Assembly: GCF_000971135.1 (NCBI RefSeq)
Contig: NZ_BBLW01000009.1
Coordinates: 109,721 to 173,720 of the forward strand
DNA: 64,000 bases
Direction: 5' to 3'
DNA from: Demequina phytophila
GTDB taxonomy: Bacteria; Actinomycetota; Actinomycetes; Actinomycetales; Demequinaceae
Position 1 is the stretch's first letter; the number at the start of each line of letters is the position of its first letter. The notes under the pieces were generated by a model. That model was not told where the DNA came from, did no database searches, and worked only from the letters and a program-made list of their open reading frames with translations. The translations under genes and the position numbers were made by a program. Shown here piece after piece: positions 49,266 through 61,196 of this stretch.

Positions 49266-50303
49266 ATGAGCATCAGTGTGGCGGTCTCCGGCGCCTCCGG
49301 CTACGTCGGCGGCGAGGTTCTGCGCGTGTTCTCCGCACATCCCGAGGTGGAGTTCGGCGCGCTCACGGCGCACTCGAGCGCGGGCGACGCGCTCGGGGTG
49401 CACCAGCCCCACCTGCGCCACCTCGCCGACCGCGTCATCGTCGACACCACCCCCGAGGCCCTCGCGGGGCACGACGTGGTGGTCCTCGCGCTGCCGCACG
49501 GCGCCTCCGCGGAGATCGCGGCGCAGCTGCCACCCGAGACCCTGGTGATCGACTGCGGCGCGGACCACCGGCTCGCCAGCGCCGAGGCCTGGGGCGAGTA
49601 CTACGGCGGCGAGCACGCGGGCACGTGGCCGTACGGCATGCCCGAGCTCATCACCGCCGCCGGTCACCAGCGCGACGTGCTCCCGGGCACGAAGCGGATC
49701 GCGGTGCCCGGCTGCAACGTCACCGCCGTCACCCTCGCGCTCCAGCCCGGCATCGCCGCCGGCGTGATCGACCCGACGGACATCGTCGCGGTCCTCGCCA
49801 ACGGCTACTCCGGCGCGGGCAAGAAGCTCGCTCCGCACCTGCTCGCCTCCGAGGCGCTCGGCAACGCCCAGCCTTACGCCGTGGGCGGCTCGCACCGCCA
49901 CATCCCCGAGATCATCCAGAACCTCGAATCGGCCGGCGCGGAGGGCGTGCGGATCTCGTTCACCCCGACCCTCGTCCCCATGGCGCGCGGCATCCTCGCC
50001 ACCGTGACGGCGCCCCTGCGCGGCAGCGTCGAGGCGGTCAGGGGCGCGTGGGAGGAGGCCTACGCCGACGAGCCCTTCGTCCATCTCCTGCCCGAGGGGC
50101 AGTGGCCCACCACGGCCGCGACGCTGGGCGCCAACACCGCGCTCGTCCAGGTCGCCGTCGACGGCAAGGCGCGCCGCGTCGTCGTGATCGCCGCGATCGA
50201 CAACCTCGTCAAGGGCACCGCCGGCGCCGCCCTCCAGTCCATGAACGTCGCCCTCGGCCTCCCCGAGACCACCGGGCTCAGCACCATCGGAGTAGCACCG
50301 TGA
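49266..50303 (+). CDS. argC: N-acetyl-gamma-glutamyl-phosphate reductase
   Basis: A 345-residue enzyme that reduces N-acetylglutamyl phosphate to the semialdehyde in arginine synthesis. Nucleotide-binding [20 protein letters not shown] and the catalytic Cys150 in [15 protein letters not shown] are present, with the His-containing GSHRHIPEI segment. ATG 49266 is the natural start ([12 protein letters not shown]); longer frames run through the operator. It is the first gene of argCJBDFR-GH. The next start overlaps its stop (GTGA). Confidence 0.97.
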   Translation: MSISVAVSGASGYVGGEVLRVFSAHPEVEFGALTAHSSAGDALGVHQPHLRHLADRVIVDTTPEALAGHDVVVLALPHGASAEIAAQLPPETLVIDCGADHRLASAEAWGEYYGGEHAGTWPYGMPELITAAGHQRDVLPGTKRIAVPGCNVTAVTLALQPGIAAGVIDPTDIVAVLANGYSGAGKKLAPHLLASEALGNAQPYAVGGSHRHIPEIIQNLESAGAEGVRISFTPTLVPMARGILATVTAPLRGSVEAVRGAWEEAYADEPFVHLLPEGQWPTTAATLGANTALVQVAVDGKARRVVVIAAIDNLVKGTAGAALQSMNVALGLPETTGLSTIGVAP

Positions 50304-51457
50304 GCGTCACCGCAGCCCAGGGGTTCGTCGCGGCGGGCGTCGCCGCCGGCCTCAAGTCCACCGGCAAGCGCGACGTCGCCGTGGTGCTGAACCAAGGGCC
50401 GTCGCATGTCGCCGCCGGGGTGCTCACCTCGAACCGTGTGGTCGCCGCGCCCGTCACCTGGACGCGCCAGGCGCTCGCCGACGGCCGCCTCGACACCGTG
50501 GTCCTCAACTCGGGCGGCGCCAACGCCGCCACCGGGCCCGAGGGCTTCCTCGACACGCACCGCACCGCCGAGCACGCCGCCGCCGCGCTCGGCGTCTCCG
50601 CCGGCGACGTCGCGGTGTGCTCGACGGGCCTCATCGGCGTGCGCCTCCCGCTCGAGAAGCTCCTGGCGGGGGTGGACGATGCGGTGGCCGGCTTGAGCGC
50701 CGCCGGCGGCCCCGACGCGGCGCTCGCCATCATGACCACCGACACCGTGCCCAAGGAGGCCGTCGCACGCGGCGACGGCTGGACGGTGGGCGGCATGGCC
50801 AAGGGTGCGGGCATGCTCGCTCCCGGCCTCGCAACCATGCTGTGCGTCATCACGACCGACGCGGACGTCGACCCGGCCCGCGCGCAGGCGGCCCTCGACG
50901 CCGCCACCCGGGCGACCTTCAACCGCGTCGACTCCGACGGCTGCATGTCCACCAACGACACGGTGCTGCTGCTCGCGAGCGGTGCGTCGGGCATCGTCCC
51001 CGGCGCGGACTTCGAGGACGCCCTCCTGAACGTGTGCGCGGACCTGGCCCGAGGCCTCGTCGCGGACGCCGAGGGCGCGTCCCACGACATCGCCGTGCGG
51101 GTGGTCAACGCCACCACCGAGGACGCCGCGGAGGCGGTGGCCCGCGCGATCACGCGCTCCAACCTGTTCAAGGCAGCGATCTTCGGCCAGGACCCCAACT
51201 GGGGACGCATCATCTCCGCCGCCGGCACCGTGCCGGAGGAGGTGGCGCCCTTCGATGCCACCACGCTCGACGTCACCATCAACGGCGTCCAGGTGTGCCG
51301 CGCGTCGGGCGTCGGCGACGACCGCGACCTGGTCGACCTGTCCGGACGGGAGGTGAGCATCGTCCTCGACCTCCACGCCGGCGACGCCGAGGCCACCGTC
51401 TGGACCAACGACCTCACCCACGACTACGTCCACGAGAACAGCGCGTACTCCTCATGA
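50300..51457 (+). CDS. argJ: Glutamate N-acetyltransferase / amino-acid acetyltransferase (bifunctional ornithine acetyltransferase)
   Basis: A 385-residue ArgJ. The autocleavage site is in [20 protein letters not shown], where the Thr of ATML becomes the nucleophile of the beta chain. It recycles the acetyl group from N-acetylornithine to glutamate, making the cyclic arginine pathway; some ArgJ also use acetyl-CoA. Its presence explains the absence of argE and argA here. GTG 50300 overlaps argC and the stop overlaps argB. Confidence 0.97.
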   Translation: MSVTAAQGFVAAGVAAGLKSTGKRDVAVVLNQGPSHVAAGVLTSNRVVAAPVTWTRQALADGRLDTVVLNSGGANAATGPEGFLDTHRTAEHAAAALGVSAGDVAVCSTGLIGVRLPLEKLLAGVDDAVAGLSAAGGPDAALAIMTTDTVPKEAVARGDGWTVGGMAKGAGMLAPGLATMLCVITTDADVDPARAQAALDAATRATFNRVDSDGCMSTNDTVLLLASGASGIVPGADFEDALLNVCADLARGLVADAEGASHDIAVRVVNATTEDAAEAVARAITRSNLFKAAIFGQDPNWGRIISAAGTVPEEVAPFDATTLDVTINGVQVCRASGVGDDRDLVDLSGREVSIVLDLHAGDAEATVWTNDLTHDYVHENSAYSS

Positions 51458-52353
51458 CAGTTGACCTCACCCCCCAGCAGAAGGTGGGCGTCCTCATCGA
51501 CGCCATGCCCTGGATCGAGCAGTTCCGCGGCGCCACCGTCGTCGTGAAGTACGGCGGCAACGCCATGATCGACGAGTCGCTCAAGCGCTCGTTCGCGCAG
51601 GACATCGTTCACCTGCGCCTGCTCGGACTGCACCCGGTGGTGGTGCACGGCGGCGGCCCGCAGATCTCCGACATGCTCGGCAAGCTCGGCATCGAGTCGG
51701 AGTTCCGCGGCGGCCTGCGGGTGACCACGCCCGAGGCGATGGACGTGGTCCGCATGGTCCTCACGGGCCAGGTGTCGCGCGAGCTCGTCGGCCTCATCAA
51801 CGACCACGGACCCTTCGCCGTCGGGCTGTCGGGCGAGGACGCCGGCATGCTGCAGGCCAAGCGCCGCCATGCCGTGGTCGACGGCGAGGCCGTCGACGTG
51901 GGCCTCGTGGGCGACGTGGTGAAGGTCAACCCGGGCGCGATCGTCGACATCATCGAGGCCGGCCGCATCCCCGTGGTCAGCACCGTCGCGCCCGACATCG
52001 ACGACCCGACCACGGTCCTCAACGTCAACGCGGACACCGCGGCGGCGGCCGTCGCGGTCGCGCTGCGCGCCCGCAAGCTCATCGTCCTCACCGATGTCGA
52101 GGGCCTCTACTCGGACTGGCCGAACCGCGACTCGCTCATCTCGGAGATCAGCGCCACCCACCTCGAGCAGATGCTCCCGTCGCTGGAGTCCGGGATGCGG
52201 CCCAAGATGGAGGCGTGCCTGCGCGCCGTCCGCGGCGGCGTCCCCCAGGCCCACGTGATCGACGGCCGCGAGGCCCACTCGATCCTCGCGGAGGTGTTCA
52301 CCTCCGCCGGCTTCGGCACGATGGTGATGCAGGACAAGGAGGTCTGGGTATGA
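51454..52353 (+). CDS. argB: Acetylglutamate kinase
   Basis: A 299-residue amino-acid kinase. The phosphate-binding segments [19 protein letters not shown] and [20 protein letters not shown] and the substrate-binding [17 protein letters not shown] are intact. It phosphorylates N-acetylglutamate, the step commonly feedback-inhibited by arginine. The N-terminal helix [19 protein letters not shown] resembles the extension of arginine-sensitive hexameric enzymes. ATGA overlap with argJ and argD. Confidence 0.97.
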   Translation: MTVDLTPQQKVGVLIDAMPWIEQFRGATVVVKYGGNAMIDESLKRSFAQDIVHLRLLGLHPVVVHGGGPQISDMLGKLGIESEFRGGLRVTTPEAMDVVRMVLTGQVSRELVGLINDHGPFAVGLSGEDAGMLQAKRRHAVVDGEAVDVGLVGDVVKVNPGAIVDIIEAGRIPVVSTVAPDIDDPTTVLNVNADTAAAAVAVALRARKLIVLTDVEGLYSDWPNRDSLISEISATHLEQMLPSLESGMRPKMEACLRAVRGGVPQAHVIDGREAHSILAEVFTSAGFGTMVMQDKEVWV

Positions 52354-53579
52354 GCCTCACCAGCCACGGAGGGGCCGGCATCGAGCGCGGTCGCGTCGAC
52401 ACCCAACGCTACGAGCACGCCGTCATGGGCACGTTCGGCACGCCGCTGCGTGTCCTCGCGCGTGGCGAGGGCTCGTGGGTCTGGGACGCGGACGGCAACC
52501 GCTACCTCGACCTGCTCGGCGGCATCGCCGTCAACGCTCTGGGACACGCACACCCCGCGTGGGTCGCCGCGATCACCGCGCAGGCGTCCACGCTGGCGCA
52601 GGCGTCGAACTTCTTCGCGACCGAGCCGCAGATCCGCCTCGCCGAGCGCCTCCTCGAGCTTGCGCAGGCGCCCCACGGCTCGCGTGTGTTCTTCGCGAAC
52701 TCCGGCACCGAGGCGAACGAGGCCGCGTTCAAGATGTCCCGCAAGGTCGGCGGCACCGTGATCGCCCTCGAGGGCGCCTTCCACGGCCGCTCGATGGGCG
52801 CGCTGTCGATGACGCACAAGGAGGCGTTGCGCGCGCCGTTCGCGCCGCTGCTCGAGCGCGTGGTGTTCGTGCCGCTCAACGACGTCGACGCGCTCGAGGT
52901 CGCCGTCGCGGAGGCGGGCGAGGACCTCGGGGGAGTGATCCTGGAGCCCATCCAGGGGGAGAGCGGTGTCCAGCCCCTCACCCACGCATTCCTCGAGGCG
53001 GCCCGCGAGCTCACGCTCCGCCACGACGCGCTGCTCATCCTCGACGAGATCCAGACGGGCGTCGCGCGCACCGGCGCCTGGTTCGCGCACCAGCTGCACG
53101 GCATCCAGCCCGACGTCATGACCCTCGCGAAGGGACTGGGCGGCGGCTTCCCGATCGGCGCCGTCGTCGCGTTCGGCGAGCGCGCCGGCGCGCTGCTGGG
53201 CAAGGGCGACCACGGCTCCACGTTCGGAGGCAACGCCCTCGCGTGCGCCGCCGCCCTCGCGACGCTCGACGTCATCGAGGCGGACGGACTGCTCGAGAAC
53301 GTCAAGGCCGTGGGCGAGCACCTGCGGTCGGCGCTCGTCGACATCCCCGGGGTGGTCGAGGTCCGTGGCGAGGGGCTCATGCTCGGCATCGGGCTCGCCG
53401 CGCCCGCCAGCGCGGCCGTCGCCGCCGCCGCGGTCGACGCCGGGTTCATCGTGAACCCGCCCTCGCCCGACACGATCCGCCTGGTCCCGGCCCTCACTCT
53501 GAGCACCGCCGAGGCGGACCTCTTCATCGACTGGATGGCCGGTCCCGGCTCCCGCATCATCACGGAAGGCACCGCATGA
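52350..53579 (+). CDS. argD: Acetylornithine aminotransferase
   Basis: A 409-residue class III PLP aminotransferase. The PLP lysine is in [18 protein letters not shown], and the cofactor phosphate contacts include [19 protein letters not shown]. It converts N-acetylglutamate semialdehyde to N-acetylornithine using glutamate. It carries a polar N-terminal extension of about 15 residues. ATG 52350 overlaps argB; the stop overlaps argF. Confidence 0.96.
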   Translation: MSLTSHGGAGIERGRVDTQRYEHAVMGTFGTPLRVLARGEGSWVWDADGNRYLDLLGGIAVNALGHAHPAWVAAITAQASTLAQASNFFATEPQIRLAERLLELAQAPHGSRVFFANSGTEANEAAFKMSRKVGGTVIALEGAFHGRSMGALSMTHKEALRAPFAPLLERVVFVPLNDVDALEVAVAEAGEDLGGVILEPIQGESGVQPLTHAFLEAARELTLRHDALLILDEIQTGVARTGAWFAHQLHGIQPDVMTLAKGLGGGFPIGAVVAFGERAGALLGKGDHGSTFGGNALACAAALATLDVIEADGLLENVKAVGEHLRSALVDIPGVVEVRGEGLMLGIGLAAPASAAVAAAAVDAGFIVNPPSPDTIRLVPALTLSTAEADLFIDWMAGPGSRIITEGTA

Positions 53580-54514
53580 CCCCGACCGTCCGCCACTTCC
53601 TGCGCGACGACGACATCTCCGCCGCCGAGCAGCGTGAGATCCTCGAGCTCGCGCTCGCGTTCCGCCAGGATCGCCACCTGCACCAGCCCTTCGCGGGGCC
53701 GCAGGCGGTCGCGATCATCTTCGACAAGCCGTCGACCCGCACCCGCGTGTCCTTCTCCACGGGTGTCGCGGAGCTGGGCGGCTATCCGCTGGTGATCGAC
53801 TCGGCGACCTCGCAGCTGGGCCGCGGCGAGCCGGTCGCGGACACCGCGCGCGTGCTCGAGTCGATGGTGAGCGCGATCGTGTGGCGCACGTTCGGCCAGG
53901 ACCTCATCGAGGAGATGGCGGCGCACTCGTCGAAGCCGGTGGTCAACGCGCTCACCGACAGCTTCCACCCGTGCCAGATCCTCGCGGACCTCGCCGCCGT
54001 CGCCGACGCGCGGGGCGGGGTGGACGCCCTCGCCGGGCTGTCGCTGGCGTACGTGGGCGACGGCGCGAACAACATGGCCCACTCGTATCTCCTCGGCGGC
54101 GCCCTCGCCGGCATGCACGTCCGCGTCGGCGCGCCCGTCGAGTACATGCCCGACGAGCGCATCGTCCTCGACGCCAAGCGCATCGCCGCCGAGCAGGGCG
54201 GCTCGATCACCGTGACCACCGAGATGGACGATGCGGTGGCCGGGGCGGACGTCATCGCCACCGACACCTGGGTGTCGATGGGCGACGAGGACGAGTACGC
54301 CGCCCGTGCCACCGTCTTCGGGGGCTACCAGGTGAACGCCCGCTCGCTCGAGCTCGCCCACGACGGTGCGCAGGTGCTCCACTGCCTGCCCGCCTACCGC
54401 GGCAAGGAGATCACCGCCGAGGTCATCGACGGCCCGCAGTCGATCGTGTGGCTCGAGGCCGAGTACCGCCTGCACGCGCAGAAGGCGCTGCTCACCTGGC
54501 TGGCGACGCGATGA
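53576..54514 (+). CDS. argF: Ornithine carbamoyltransferase
   Basis: A 312-residue anabolic OTCase. The carbamoyl-phosphate motif is FDKPSTRTRVSFSTG, the ornithine-side motifs are DSFHPCQILADL and SMGDEDE, and the C-terminal catalytic Cys is in HCLPAYRGKEIT. It forms citrulline from ornithine. ATGA overlaps on both sides keep it in phase with argD and argR. Confidence 0.97.
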   Translation: MTPTVRHFLRDDDISAAEQREILELALAFRQDRHLHQPFAGPQAVAIIFDKPSTRTRVSFSTGVAELGGYPLVIDSATSQLGRGEPVADTARVLESMVSAIVWRTFGQDLIEEMAAHSSKPVVNALTDSFHPCQILADLAAVADARGGVDALAGLSLAYVGDGANNMAHSYLLGGALAGMHVRVGAPVEYMPDERIVLDAKRIAAEQGGSITVTTEMDDAVAGADVIATDTWVSMGDEDEYAARATVFGGYQVNARSLELAHDGAQVLHCLPAYRGKEITAEVIDGPQSIVWLEAEYRLHAQKALLTWLATR

Positions 54515-55002
54515 GCAGCCACGCGGTCCCGCAGACCAAGGCGGCGCGCCAGGCGCTGGTGCGCCAGCTCATCGAGACCGCGGCGGTCGAGTCGCAGACC
54601 CAGCTCGCCGCGATGCTCGAGCAGCAGGGCCTCCACGCGACCCAGGCCACGCTGTCCCGTGACCTGGTCGAGATCGGGGCCATCAAGGTCCGCAACGCGG
54701 ACGGCCGGCTCACGTACGCGACGCAGGCGATCCTCGAGTCGATCGAGGACACCGGCGCGCGGCTCAACCGGCTGTGCGCGGAGCTGCTGCACTCCGCCGC
54801 CGGCAGCGCCAACCTCACCGTGCTGCGCACCCCCGAGGGGGCCGCGCAGTTCCTCGCCATGGCGATCGACTCGCACGACGACCCCGACCTCCTGGGCACG
54901 GTCGCCGGCGACGACACCATCATCGTGATCGCGGCGGACCCCGTCGGCGGCGAACGCCTGGCGCAGAAGTTCCTCGACCGCGCGAGCGGTCTTTCCAGCT
55001 GA
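54511..55002 (+). CDS. argR: Arginine repressor
   Basis: A 163-residue ArgR. The winged helix-turn-helix N-terminus has QTQLAAMLEQQGLHATQATL and SRDLVEIGAIKV. The C-terminal oligomerisation/arginine-binding domain has GTVAGDDTIIVIAADP. It is inside the operon it should control, overlapping the argF stop. Its predicted sites are at argC and at the ABC importer 36 kb away. Confidence 0.97.
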   Translation: MSSHAVPQTKAARQALVRQLIETAAVESQTQLAAMLEQQGLHATQATLSRDLVEIGAIKVRNADGRLTYATQAILESIEDTGARLNRLCAELLHSAAGSANLTVLRTPEGAAQFLAMAIDSHDDPDLLGTVAGDDTIIVIAADPVGGERLAQKFLDRASGLSS

Positions 55003-55031
55003 ACCCCCACCCAACGTAAGGAAGAAGAACC

Positions 55032-56234
55032 ATGGCAGAGCGCATCGTCCTGGCCTACTCCGGAGGCCTCGACACCTCCGTCGCCATCGGCTGGATCGCG
55101 GAGGCGACCGGCGCGGAGGTCATCGCGGTGGCGGTCGACGTCGGCCAGGGCGGCGAGGACCTCGAGGTGATCCGCCAGCGTGCCCTCGACTGCGGCGCCG
55201 TCGAAGCGTACGTCGCGGACGCCCGCGACGAGTTCGCCGAGGAGTACTGCATGCCCGCCCTCAAGGCGAACGCGCTGTACCACGACAAGTACCCGCTGGT
55301 CTCGGCGCTGTCGCGGCCCGTGATCGTCAAGCACATCGTCAAGGCCGCCCGCCAGTTCGGCGCCTCGACCATGGCGCACGGCTGCACCGGCAAGGGCAAC
55401 GACCAGGTCCGCTTCGAGGTCGGCATCGTGTCGATGGCCCCCGATCTCAAGTGCATCGCGCCGGTGCGCGACCTCGCTCTGACCCGCGACAAGGCGATCG
55501 ACTACGCCGAGCGCAACAACCTGCCGATCGCGACCACCAAGAAGAACCCGTTCTCGATCGACCAGAACGTCTGGGGCCGCGCCGTCGAGACCGGCTTCCT
55601 CGAGGACATCTGGAACGCGCCCACCAAGGACATCTACGACTACACCGACGACCCGGCATTCCCGCCGGTGCCCGACGAGGTGGTCATCACGTTCGAGCAG
55701 GGCATCCCCGTCGCGATCGACGGGCAGAAGGTCACCCCGCTCCAGGCGATCGAGGAGATGAACCGCCGCGCGGGCGCGCAGGGCATCGGCCGCATCGACA
55801 TCGTCGAGGACCGCCTGGTGGGCATCAAGAGCCGCGAGATCTACGAGGCACCCGGTGCGATCGCGCTCATCGAGGCGCACCGCGAGCTCGAGAACGTCAC
55901 CGTCGAGCGCGAGGTCGCGCGGTACAAGCGTCGGATCTCCGACGAGTGGACCGAGCTGGTCTACGACGGCATGTGGAACGCCCCGCTCAAGGGTGCGCTC
56001 GACGCGTTCATCGAGGAGACGCAGCGCCACGTCAACGGCGACATCCGCATGGTGATGCACGGCGGCAAGGCCGTGGTCACCGGCCGTCGCTCCGACACGG
56101 GCCTGTACGACTTCAACCTCGCGACGTACGACGAGGGCGACACGTTCGACCAGTCCGCCGCGCGCGGCTTCATCGAGATCTACGGCCTCGCCGCGAAGCA
56201 GGCGGCCGCGCGCGAGGCGCGCCTGGGCCTCTAG
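55032..56234 (+). CDS. argG: Argininosuccinate synthase
   Basis: A 400-residue type I enzyme. The ATP pyrophosphatase P-loop is [33 protein letters not shown] and the C-terminal [20 protein letters not shown] follow. It condenses citrulline and aspartate. AAGGAAGAAG precedes ATG 55032. The 29-nt gap after argR contains no obvious ARG box or terminator, so transcription probably continues. Confidence 0.97.
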   Translation: MAERIVLAYSGGLDTSVAIGWIAEATGAEVIAVAVDVGQGGEDLEVIRQRALDCGAVEAYVADARDEFAEEYCMPALKANALYHDKYPLVSALSRPVIVKHIVKAARQFGASTMAHGCTGKGNDQVRFEVGIVSMAPDLKCIAPVRDLALTRDKAIDYAERNNLPIATTKKNPFSIDQNVWGRAVETGFLEDIWNAPTKDIYDYTDDPAFPPVPDEVVITFEQGIPVAIDGQKVTPLQAIEEMNRRAGAQGIGRIDIVEDRLVGIKSREIYEAPGAIALIEAHRELENVTVEREVARYKRRISDEWTELVYDGMWNAPLKGALDAFIEETQRHVNGDIRMVMHGGKAVVTGRRSDTGLYDFNLATYDEGDTFDQSAARGFIEIYGLAAKQAAAREARLGL

Positions 56235-57731
<1,497 letters not shown>

Positions 57732-57756
57732 AGCGCCTGCTAGCGCTGCCAACCGT

Positions 57757-57789
57757 GGCGCGGGGCTCAACAATGGCGCGCCCCGCGCC
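57757..57789 (+). terminator. Terminator-like hairpin after argH
   Basis: GGCGCGGGGC (57757-57766) and GCCCCGCGCC (57780-57789) form a perfect 10-bp stem around a 13-nt loop, 26 nt after the argH stop. Confidence 0.6.
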
Positions 57790-57801
57790 GATGAGGGTGG
57801 G

Positions 57802-59799
57802 GTGAACCCTCCCGCCATCCCCGGTCGCCTGCGCGCGCGGGTCGCCGCCGCGCTGATCGTGGCGATGAGCGCGGTCGCGGTGTCCGTGAGCGCGACGCCG
57901 GCGGAGGCCGCGCAACCATCCGTGGTGGCGGGGTCGCGCGCCGCGATCGTGGCCGGAGCGAAGTACGCGGTGGACCGCGAGGTGCCCTACGGGAGGTCGG
58001 CCGGGTACGGTCACTCGACGCGCGGCCCGGGCCCGACCGCGAGCCTCGCCAACGACGCCCGGATCACCTGGGCGGACGGCTTCCTCGACTGCTCCGGGCT
58101 GGTGCGGTACGCCTACTCGCGGGCCGGAATCGACCTGGGCACCGGCGGGACCAATGCGCAGGTCAAGCAGTTCTACGCCCTGCCCGACGCGTCCGCCGCC
58201 CTGCCCGGCGACGTCGTGTTCTTCGGAGAGCACTGGGATGGGAAGACGGCGTCGCAGAAGGACTACCGGGACCCCGAGACCGGCATCTGGTGGAACGTCA
58301 CCCACATCTCCGTCACCGACGGCGCGGGACACGACTATGAGGCCGTCGCCCCGGGCTCCGTGGCGGCGTACGGCAACGTGTCGACCAAGGAGGGCTGGTA
58401 TGTCGGCTACTTCCGGCTGAAGTCCTCGGTCGGCACGCTCGACGGCGCGGCGGTGGAGCCGGTCGAGGACGGCACCGTGACGACCACCACGACCGGCGGC
58501 ACGGTCGAATGCGGCAGCGACAACCCCGACCGCGACGCGTCGACCCAGTACTGCCACGGCGTGCGCGAGTGGCAGGTGGACGTCGACGGCGATGACCGCG
58601 CCGACATCGTCGACTTCGCCAGCGTGACCGCCACGAAGGCGGACGCCGGCGGCGCCAGGGGTTGGCGCACCTCGCGCGGCGCGCCGGTCATGACCCGGTG
58701 GACCGCCGCGCTCGACACCCTCACCGGTCCGACGACCACGTCGCTCGAGTACGGCGACTTCGACGGCGACGGCCACACCGACGTCATGAATCTCACCGGT
58801 CTCGCCGGCGGCGAGACCACCGGATGGCAGATCGCGTACGGCACCGCGACCAGCGCGTTCACGCCGTGGGTGAAGGCGCGCACCTCGACCGTCACCTCCG
58901 CCAACGCGCAGCTGGAGCTCGGCGACTTCGACGGCGACGGCGCCACCGACGTGCTGTGGTTCACGGGTGCGTCCAAGTCCGCGGTCGCGGCGGGCCAGCC
59001 CTACGGATGGGTGATCGCGTACGGCGGCGCGCGTGGGTCCATGAGCGGGTGGCGCTCCGTGCTGGCGTCGACCGCGACGCCTGCCAAGCAGCGCCTCGCG
59101 TTGGGCGACTTCGACGGCGACGGTCGCACCGATGTGCTCCAGTTCACGGGACGCACGCCAGCGCAGCACCCGCAGCTCTACGGCTGGGTGGTCGCGTACG
59201 GACGGGAGTCCCGCTCCTTCTCCTGGCCCGCCAGCGTTCTCCCCAGCACCGCCACGCCGGCCTCCACCCCGGTCGAGCTGGGCGACTTCGACGGCGACGG
59301 CAGCACCGACGTGCTCGCGTTCACCGGTTCCACCTGGGCGGTGTCCTACGGAGGCGTGCGCGGCGACATGCCGCCCGCGGTGACGGTGCTCCGCACCGAC
59401 GTCACCCCGGTCAAGCAGCGGCTCGCGCTGGGCGACTTCGACGGCGACGGTCGTACCGACGTCCTGTGGTTCACGGGACGCGCGTCCTCGCAGGACGGAT
59501 CGCCCGCCGGTTGGGCGATCTCGTACGGCCGCGGCAACCGGAGCATGACGCGGTGGGCGGACGCGGTGGCGCGCGGCGTCACGCCGAGCTCCCGCGAGAT
59601 CGCGCTCGGAGACGTCGACGGCGACGGCAGCACCGACGTCCTGCAGTTCACGGGCGTCACCAAGAAGGCGGCCACCGGCGCGACCTACGGTTGGCAGGCC
59701 TCGTGGGGCGGGACGCGTGGCACGCTCGGCGCGTGGTCCACCGTCCGCAACACCGCCATCCAGCCGTCGACCTGGCGGCTGAGCGTCGAGCCTCTCTAG
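57802..59799 (+). CDS. Secreted NlpC/P60-type peptidase with seven FG-GAP/VCBS repeats
   Basis: A 665-residue exported protein. The signal peptide (RLRARVAAALIVAMSAVAVS) has a probable cleavage after AEA. An NlpC/P60-like domain spans about residues 45-215, with Cys97 in DGFLDCSGLVRYAYSRAGI and His168 in WNVTHISVTDG. A Thr/Ser linker then leads into seven DxDxDG repeats, most as LGDFDGDGxTDVL (residues about 275-655), which predict a calcium-binding seven-bladed propeller. It probably cleaves peptidoglycan peptides while the propeller binds the wall or a partner. The GTG start at 57802 gives a proper signal peptide; the ribosome site is weak. Confidence 0.85.
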   Translation: MNPPAIPGRLRARVAAALIVAMSAVAVSVSATPAEAAQPSVVAGSRAAIVAGAKYAVDREVPYGRSAGYGHSTRGPGPTASLANDARITWADGFLDCSGLVRYAYSRAGIDLGTGGTNAQVKQFYALPDASAALPGDVVFFGEHWDGKTASQKDYRDPETGIWWNVTHISVTDGAGHDYEAVAPGSVAAYGNVSTKEGWYVGYFRLKSSVGTLDGAAVEPVEDGTVTTTTTGGTVECGSDNPDRDASTQYCHGVREWQVDVDGDDRADIVDFASVTATKADAGGARGWRTSRGAPVMTRWTAALDTLTGPTTTSLEYGDFDGDGHTDVMNLTGLAGGETTGWQIAYGTATSAFTPWVKARTSTVTSANAQLELGDFDGDGATDVLWFTGASKSAVAAGQPYGWVIAYGGARGSMSGWRSVLASTATPAKQRLALGDFDGDGRTDVLQFTGRTPAQHPQLYGWVVAYGRESRSFSWPASVLPSTATPASTPVELGDFDGDGSTDVLAFTGSTWAVSYGGVRGDMPPAVTVLRTDVTPVKQRLALGDFDGDGRTDVLWFTGRASSQDGSPAGWAISYGRGNRSMTRWADAVARGVTPSSREIALGDVDGDGSTDVLQFTGVTKKAATGATYGWQASWGGTRGTLGAWSTVRNTAIQPSTWRLSVEPL

Positions 59800-60263
59800 G
59801 ACTCGACGGCGACCTCCGCGGCGCCGGTGAGGCTCACGAGGTCGTCGTACGAGATCTCGAACACCGCATGGGGCGTGCCTGCGGCGGCCCACAGCTCGCC
59901 GTGCTTCTTCAGCTCGACGTCGATGTACGTCGGCACCGGCGACGGGTGGCCGATGGGGGCGACCCCGCCGATCGGCTGGCCGGTCGCCGCGCGCACCGCG
60001 GCGGCGTCCGCGCGCGCTATCATGCGAGCGCCGATCTGGTCCGCGAGCAGATCCGTGTCCACGCGGTGCGAGCCGCTCGTGAGCACCAGGATGGGGGCGC
60101 CGTCGGAGAGGAACACCAGGCTCGACGCGATCGCCCCCACCTCGCAGCCCAGCGCCGCCGCTGCCTCCGCGGCCGTCCGCGTCGACTCGGCCAGGGTGCG
60201 CACCTGCGAGTGCAGGCCGTGCGCCGCGAGCAGGTCCATGATCTTCGCGCTCGACGGGTGCAT
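59796..60263 (-). CDS. YbaK/EbsC-family (prolyl-tRNA editing-like) deacylase
   Basis: A 155-residue protein with the family pattern: a conserved Lys/Ser region early (AIASSLVFLSDGAPILVLTS), then GQPIGGVAPIGHP and the strand VPTYIDVELKKHGELWAAAG. YbaK relatives hydrolyse mischarged Cys- or Ala-tRNA-Pro. Here the position usually held by Lys in AAEIVKTLVF-like segments reads GAIASSLVF, so activity may differ. The stop overlaps that of the convergent NlpC gene. Confidence 0.85.
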   Translation of the reverse strand: MHPSSAKIMDLLAAHGLHSQVRTLAESTRTAAEAAAALGCEVGAIASSLVFLSDGAPILVLTSGSHRVDTDLLADQIGARMIARADAAAVRAATGQPIGGVAPIGHPSPVPTYIDVELKKHGELWAAAGTPHAVFEISYDDLVSLTGAAEVAVES

Positions 60264-60328
60264 GGCTCCACCGTAGCCCTCGATGTCGGAGCCTCGTCGT
60301 AGCGTCGAGGCAAGGAAGGGAGAGGTGC

Positions 60329-60619
60329 ATGTACGGACTCGTGGGGCAGTTGCGGACCACCGTGGACGGGCGGCCCGAGGTGGTCGCCGCGCTGGTGGAG
60401 GGTGCTCGCGACATGCCGGGCAACCTCGCCTACCTCGTCGCAGAGGATGCCGAGGATGCGGGCGCGGTGTGGGTGACCGAGGTGTGGGAGTCCGAGGCTG
60501 CGCACCGCGCGTCGCTCGAGCTGCCGTCCGTGCGCGACGCGATCGCGCGCGCCCGGCCCCACCTTGTCGGCATGGGGGTGCGGGCCGTGACGCGGCCGGT
60601 GGCTAGCCTGGGCGCGTGA
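60329..60619 (+). CDS. ABM-domain (quinol/antibiotic biosynthesis monooxygenase-like) protein
   Basis: A 96-residue dimeric ferredoxin-like protein. It starts MYGLVGQLRTTVDGRPEVVA and has WVTEVWESEAAHRASLELP, the pattern of small ABM monooxygenases of the YgiN type. These oxidise quinols or polyketides without cofactor, but the substrate here is unknown. GAAGGAAGGGAGAGG precedes ATG 60329. The stop overlaps the next start (GTGA). Confidence 0.82.
   Translation: MYGLVGQLRTTVDGRPEVVAALVEGARDMPGNLAYLVAEDAEDAGAVWVTEVWESEAAHRASLELPSVRDAIARARPHLVGMGVRAVTRPVASLGA
60604..60609 (+). promoter_or_regulatory. -10 element TAGCCT inside the ABM gene end
   Basis: TAGCCT lies within the last codons of the preceding gene and is followed by 6 nt and GTG 60616, suggesting independent leaderless transcription of the kinase-like gene. 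Confidence 0.55.
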
Positions 60620-61170
60620 ATCCGACTCTCGGGGAGCTCGTCGTCGGGACGCTGGGCGCGCCCGCGCGCCTGGGGCGTACCCGGCTGGTGCTGGTCGACG
60701 GTCCCGCAGGATCCGGCAAGACCACCCTCGCCGCGCGCCTGGGCGCCGCGCTCGGCGCGCAGGTGCTCCACGGTGACGACATGTACGAGGGCTGGACCGG
60801 GCTGTCCACCCTCGACCGAGTCCTCGCGCAGGTGCTCGAGCCTCTCGCGCGCGGAGAGACCGGCGGCTTCCGCCGCTGGGACTGGCACGCGTCCGCGCGT
60901 GCGGAGGAGATCAGGGTTCCGGTGGACGATGCTCTGGTGATCGAGGGTGTCGGCGTCGCCTCGCGCGCGGCCCGCGTCCACGCCTCGTCCGTCATCTACG
61001 TCGACGCACCCTGGGAGCTCCGGCTCGCGCGCGGGATCGCCCGCGACGGTGAGGCGATGCGTGCCGAGTGGGAGCGGTGGCACGTGGCGGAGGACCGTCA
61101 CCTCGCCGGTGAGGGCGCACGCGACGCGGCCGGGTGGGTGATCGACGGGACCCGGCCGGTCCCCGCCTGA
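60616..61170 (+). CDS. P-loop nucleoside/uridine kinase-like protein
   Basis: A 184-residue NTP-binding protein. Walker A is VDGPAGSGKTTLAARLGAAL, followed by VLHGDDMYEGWTGLSTLDRV, RRWDWHASARAE and LVIEGVGVASRAA, which is the layout of uridine-kinase-like (d)NTP-dependent kinases. The phosphate acceptor is unknown. It can be read both by coupling to the ABM gene (GTGA overlap) and from its own leaderless promoter. Confidence 0.82.
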   Translation: MNPTLGELVVGTLGAPARLGRTRLVLVDGPAGSGKTTLAARLGAALGAQVLHGDDMYEGWTGLSTLDRVLAQVLEPLARGETGGFRRWDWHASARAEEIRVPVDDALVIEGVGVASRAARVHASSVIYVDAPWELRLARGIARDGEAMRAEWERWHVAEDRHLAGEGARDAAGWVIDGTRPVPA

Positions 61171-61196
61171 GCGTTGCGGCATGGCAAGGTGTGCAC

